Positions 61,742 through 64,000 of a DNA stretch of 64,000 nt are shown in pieces (position 1 is the first letter of the stretch; the number at the start of each line of letters is the position of its first letter). The DNA lies in the NCBI RefSeq assembly GCF_004346925.1, contig NZ_CP031167.1, positions 1,756,001-1,820,000 of the forward strand, read 5' to 3'. The position numbers and the translations under genes were made by a program. The notes below the pieces were generated by a model. It was not told where the DNA came from and made no database searches. It worked only from the letters and a program-made list of their open reading frames with translations. This stretch comes from Stenotrophomonas sp. ASS1 (GTDB taxonomy: Bacteria > Pseudomonadota > Gammaproteobacteria > Xanthomonadales > Xanthomonadaceae).

Positions 61742-63811
61742 TCATCCGAACTCGAAACCCATCTCCGGCAGCGCCGGGCCGACGAAGTCGCCCTGCACGT
61801 AGTCCACGCCGGCACTGAACAGCAACGTCATCGAATTGGCATCGCTGACGAACTCGGCGATGGTGCGGATGCCGGCTTCCTGCGCGCGCGCGGTGATCTG
61901 GCTGATGCGGGCGATGTTCTCGCGGGTGGCTGCCAGGTCGCTGGTGAAGCCACGGTCCAGCTTGAGGAACTGCGGCTGGAAGTGGGCCAGCAGCTGGAAC
62001 GAATCCAGCCCCGAACCGAACTGCTCCAGGCCGATGCGGCAGCCCAGCGGTGCTACTTCGGCAAGGAACTGCTGTGCACTGCGCAGGTGAGTGAACACCT
62101 TCGCTTCCGGCGCATGCAGCCACAGCCGTTCGCCGGGTACACCCTGAGCCTGCAGCTCGCGGCGCAGGGTAGCGATCATCTGCGGGTCGTCGAAGGATTC
62201 CGGCGTCACTTTCACCAGCATCTGCGTGGCATGGCCTTCGCGTGCACGCTGGCCCAGCACCGCGATCGCCCGTGACACCACCCAGCGGTTGATGTCGGCC
62301 AGCAGGCCGTGCTCCTCCGCGATACCGAGGAACGCGGTCGGGCTCAGCAGTTCGCCATTGTGCTCCAGGCGCAGGTAGGCCTCATACAGCTCCAGCGACT
62401 CGCCCTGCAGGTTCAGCACCGGCTGGTAGTGCAGCTGGAAGCCGTCACCGGCCAGCGCTTCACGGATACGGGCGACCCAGCGCAGCACGCGTTCTTCCTC
62501 CACGCGGTCGGCGGCGGCCGGGTCGAAGATGCGGCAGGTATTGCCCAGTTCTGCGGCGGCCTGCGTGCATTCGCTGGCGCGTGCCAGCACCTGGCCGATA
62601 CTGGCGATCTTCTCGCCCACCTGCACGCCACCGATGCTGACCGTTACCGTGGCCGAGCGTGCGCCGATGCTGAAGACGTGCGCGGCGTAGGCTTCGCGGA
62701 TGCGCTCGGCCAGTGCCACGGTCTGCGCGTACGGCCCGGCCTGCAGCACGGCGAAATTGTGTTCGCCGAAGCGGGCCAGCTGCGCGTCTTCGCCAACGAC
62801 TTCGGCCAGCAGCGCGGCGAGCGCGCCGATCAGGGTGTCGGCCGAGGCCAGGCCAATGTCCGGCAGCAGGCGCGCGTAGTGGTCCGGCTCGATCAGCAGC
62901 AGGCCGAACTGGCCTTCGCTGCGCCCGGCCTGGGCCACCGCGCTTTCCAGCTGCAGCATGAAGGTCGGGCGATTGAGCAGGCCGGTGACCTGGTCGCGCT
63001 GGCGCAGGTCCTCGACCTCACGTGCCAGCTCGGGGTCGAATTCCATGCGGCGGCGGAGCACCACCTGCAGGCAGGATTCGCCTTCGTAGGTGGCAGCGGC
63101 AAACTCCATCGTCGCCGGGAACGCGCTGCCATCCTCGTGGCGCGCGTCGAGCTGGTACTGCGGCGGCGGCGCCTCGCCACGGCTCAGCCCCTTCAGCAGC
63201 TGCTTGAAGCCCTCCACGTGCTGGGCGGCGACCATGTCCAGCAGCGAGATGCCTTCGATGTCGTCGAAATGCTCGTAACCGAACATCTCCAGATAGGCAT
63301 CGTTGGCGCGGATGTGCATGCCTTCATGCACGTAGGCGATGGGGTCGCGCGAGGAGGCGATCAACGCATCGCAGCGGCGCTCGGTTTCGCGCATCTGTGC
63401 TTCGATGCGGCGCAGGCCGCGACGCGCCTGCAGATCCACCCACTGGTCGCGGACCACGGCGAGCAGATGCTCCGGACGTTGGCGCAGGGCGAGGGCGCGG
63501 ATGCCGTGGCTGCTGGCCTGCACCAGTTCGTCTTCGTCGATGCGCTCGGCCAGCAGCACCAGCGGAATATCCTTGCCGCTGGCAGCAATATGCTGGGCCA
63601 CCAGTGGCAGCGGGATGCCCTGGGAGGGCGAAGCCAGCACCAGGTCGATGGCCTGGCTGGCCAGCACCTGGGCCAGCTCGGCTGCATCCTGCGGACGCCA
63701 CGGGCGTACCGCGATGCCGCTGTTGCGCAGGGTGCTGACGATGGCTTCGGCATTCTCGCCGCTGTCATCGACGATCAGCAGGCGGATGGTGATGTCGTTC
63801 GCGTTCTGCAT
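61742..63811 (-). CDS. fimX: FimX-like degenerate GGDEF/EAL protein with REC-like and PAS domains
   Basis: The gene encodes 689 residues: an N-terminal REC-like domain (IRLLIVDDSGENAEAIVSTLRNSGIAV), a PAS region (DPIAYVHEGMHIRANDAYLEMFGYEHFDDIEGISLLDMV), then GGDEF and EAL domains that lack key residues. GGDEF is RFGEHNFAVL; EAL is YEAYLRLE, with KVTPESF, LEQFGSGLDSFQLL and EFVSDAN in place of the catalytic motifs. Size and domain order equal Xanthomonas/Pseudomonas FimX, a c-di-GMP receptor that controls type IV pili with PilZ. Start MQNANDITIRLL. Confidence 0.85.
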   Translation of the reverse strand: MQNANDITIRLLIVDDSGENAEAIVSTLRNSGIAVRPWRPQDAAELAQVLASQAIDLVLASPSQGIPLPLVAQHIAASGKDIPLVLLAERIDEDELVQASSHGIRALALRQRPEHLLAVVRDQWVDLQARRGLRRIEAQMRETERRCDALIASSRDPIAYVHEGMHIRANDAYLEMFGYEHFDDIEGISLLDMVAAQHVEGFKQLLKGLSRGEAPPPQYQLDARHEDGSAFPATMEFAAATYEGESCLQVVLRRRMEFDPELAREVEDLRQRDQVTGLLNRPTFMLQLESAVAQAGRSEGQFGLLLIEPDHYARLLPDIGLASADTLIGALAALLAEVVGEDAQLARFGEHNFAVLQAGPYAQTVALAERIREAYAAHVFSIGARSATVTVSIGGVQVGEKIASIGQVLARASECTQAAAELGNTCRIFDPAAADRVEEERVLRWVARIREALAGDGFQLHYQPVLNLQGESLELYEAYLRLEHNGELLSPTAFLGIAEEHGLLADINRWVVSRAIAVLGQRAREGHATQMLVKVTPESFDDPQMIATLRRELQAQGVPGERLWLHAPEAKVFTHLRSAQQFLAEVAPLGCRIGLEQFGSGLDSFQLLAHFQPQFLKLDRGFTSDLAATRENIARISQITARAQEAGIRTIAEFVSDANSMTLLFSAGVDYVQGDFVGPALPEMGFEFG

Positions 63812-63902
63812 GCACTGCTCCCCAATCTGCAAATCTAGATACACGATGCGCGGCGAACCGTCCATGCGCGCACCCCTTGCACGCATCGAACGGCGATGTG
63901 GT

Positions 63903-64000
63903 TCACACCACGCCACCGGCTGCGTGGCCGCTGGCCCAGGCCCACTGGAAGTTGTAGCCGCCCAGCCAGCCGGTCACATCCAGCACCTCGCCGACGAAAT
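63903..64000 (-). CDS. BaiN/HI0933-like flavoprotein, C-terminal end (truncated by window)
   Basis: Read on the minus strand from the window edge, the open frame encodes FVGEVLDVTGWLGGYNFQWAWASGHAAGGVV and ends TGA at 63905-63903. The GE-LD-G--GGYN-Q-A--SG--AG pattern is the C-terminal FAD-binding segment of the HI0933/BaiN-type NAD(P)/FAD-dependent oxidoreductase family. The rest lies outside the window. Confidence 0.8.
   Translation of the reverse strand, partial: FVGEVLDVTGWLGGYNFQWAWASGHAAGGVV

Overview
The window reads as one contig from a Stenotrophomonas maltophilia-group gammaproteobacterium. The DNA is GC-rich. Many intergenic spaces carry small GTAG-headed palindromes of the kind described as SMAG/REP elements in S. 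maltophilia. The chromosomal order smpB / ratA-rnfH / bamE / fur / recN / hrcA-grpE-dnaK-dnaJ and tgt-yajC-secD-secF is typical of Xanthomonadaceae.

Positions 1 to about 24.8 kb are the right part of a siphovirus prophage; its left end lies outside the window. In order it carries the 3' end of the large terminase, an HK97-type head module (protease, capsid, portal, connectors), a three-gene surface-sugar-like cassette set inside the connector region, and a lambda-like tail module: tube, G/GT chaperone with a -1 frameshift, tape measure, then M, L, K, I and J homologues. Two short tail-tip genes follow J. Next comes a cargo block with a lipoprotein, an SRAP/YedK protein, a degenerate BLUF-like protein and two unknowns. 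A P4-type tyrosine integrase sits against the 3' end of ssrA (tmRNA), which is the likely attachment site. Between the L and K genes lies a 138-nt segment that folds by eye into a closed multi-hairpin structure with a tRNA-like acceptor stem and T-arm, followed directly by an intrinsic terminator. I regard this as the best candidate for an undescribed element here.

From 25 to 38.5 kb are trans-translation (ssrA, smpB), outer-membrane assembly (bamE), iron regulation (fur), DNA repair (recN) and the heat-shock operon. From 38.5 to 51 kb are an AraC regulator with a divergent MFS exporter, a pyridoxal kinase, a prephenate dehydrogenase with ACT domain, an ABC exporter with a YigZ protein, an ECF sigma factor with its probable anti-sigma partner, and a GAF-GAF-GGDEF-EAL c-di-GMP enzyme. 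From 51 to 64 kb are a LOG-family protein, a class III aminotransferase, queA with tgt (queuosine), yajC-secD-secF (Sec export), fabV (enoyl reductase), a FimX-like degenerate GGDEF/EAL protein and the 3' end of a BaiN/HI0933-like flavoprotein.

Two large composite palindromes of 531 and 551 bp (40.6-41.2 kb and 59.7-60.2 kb) share the same nested architecture and are a second feature of interest. All homology statements come from recognising sequence patterns by eye; no searches were run.
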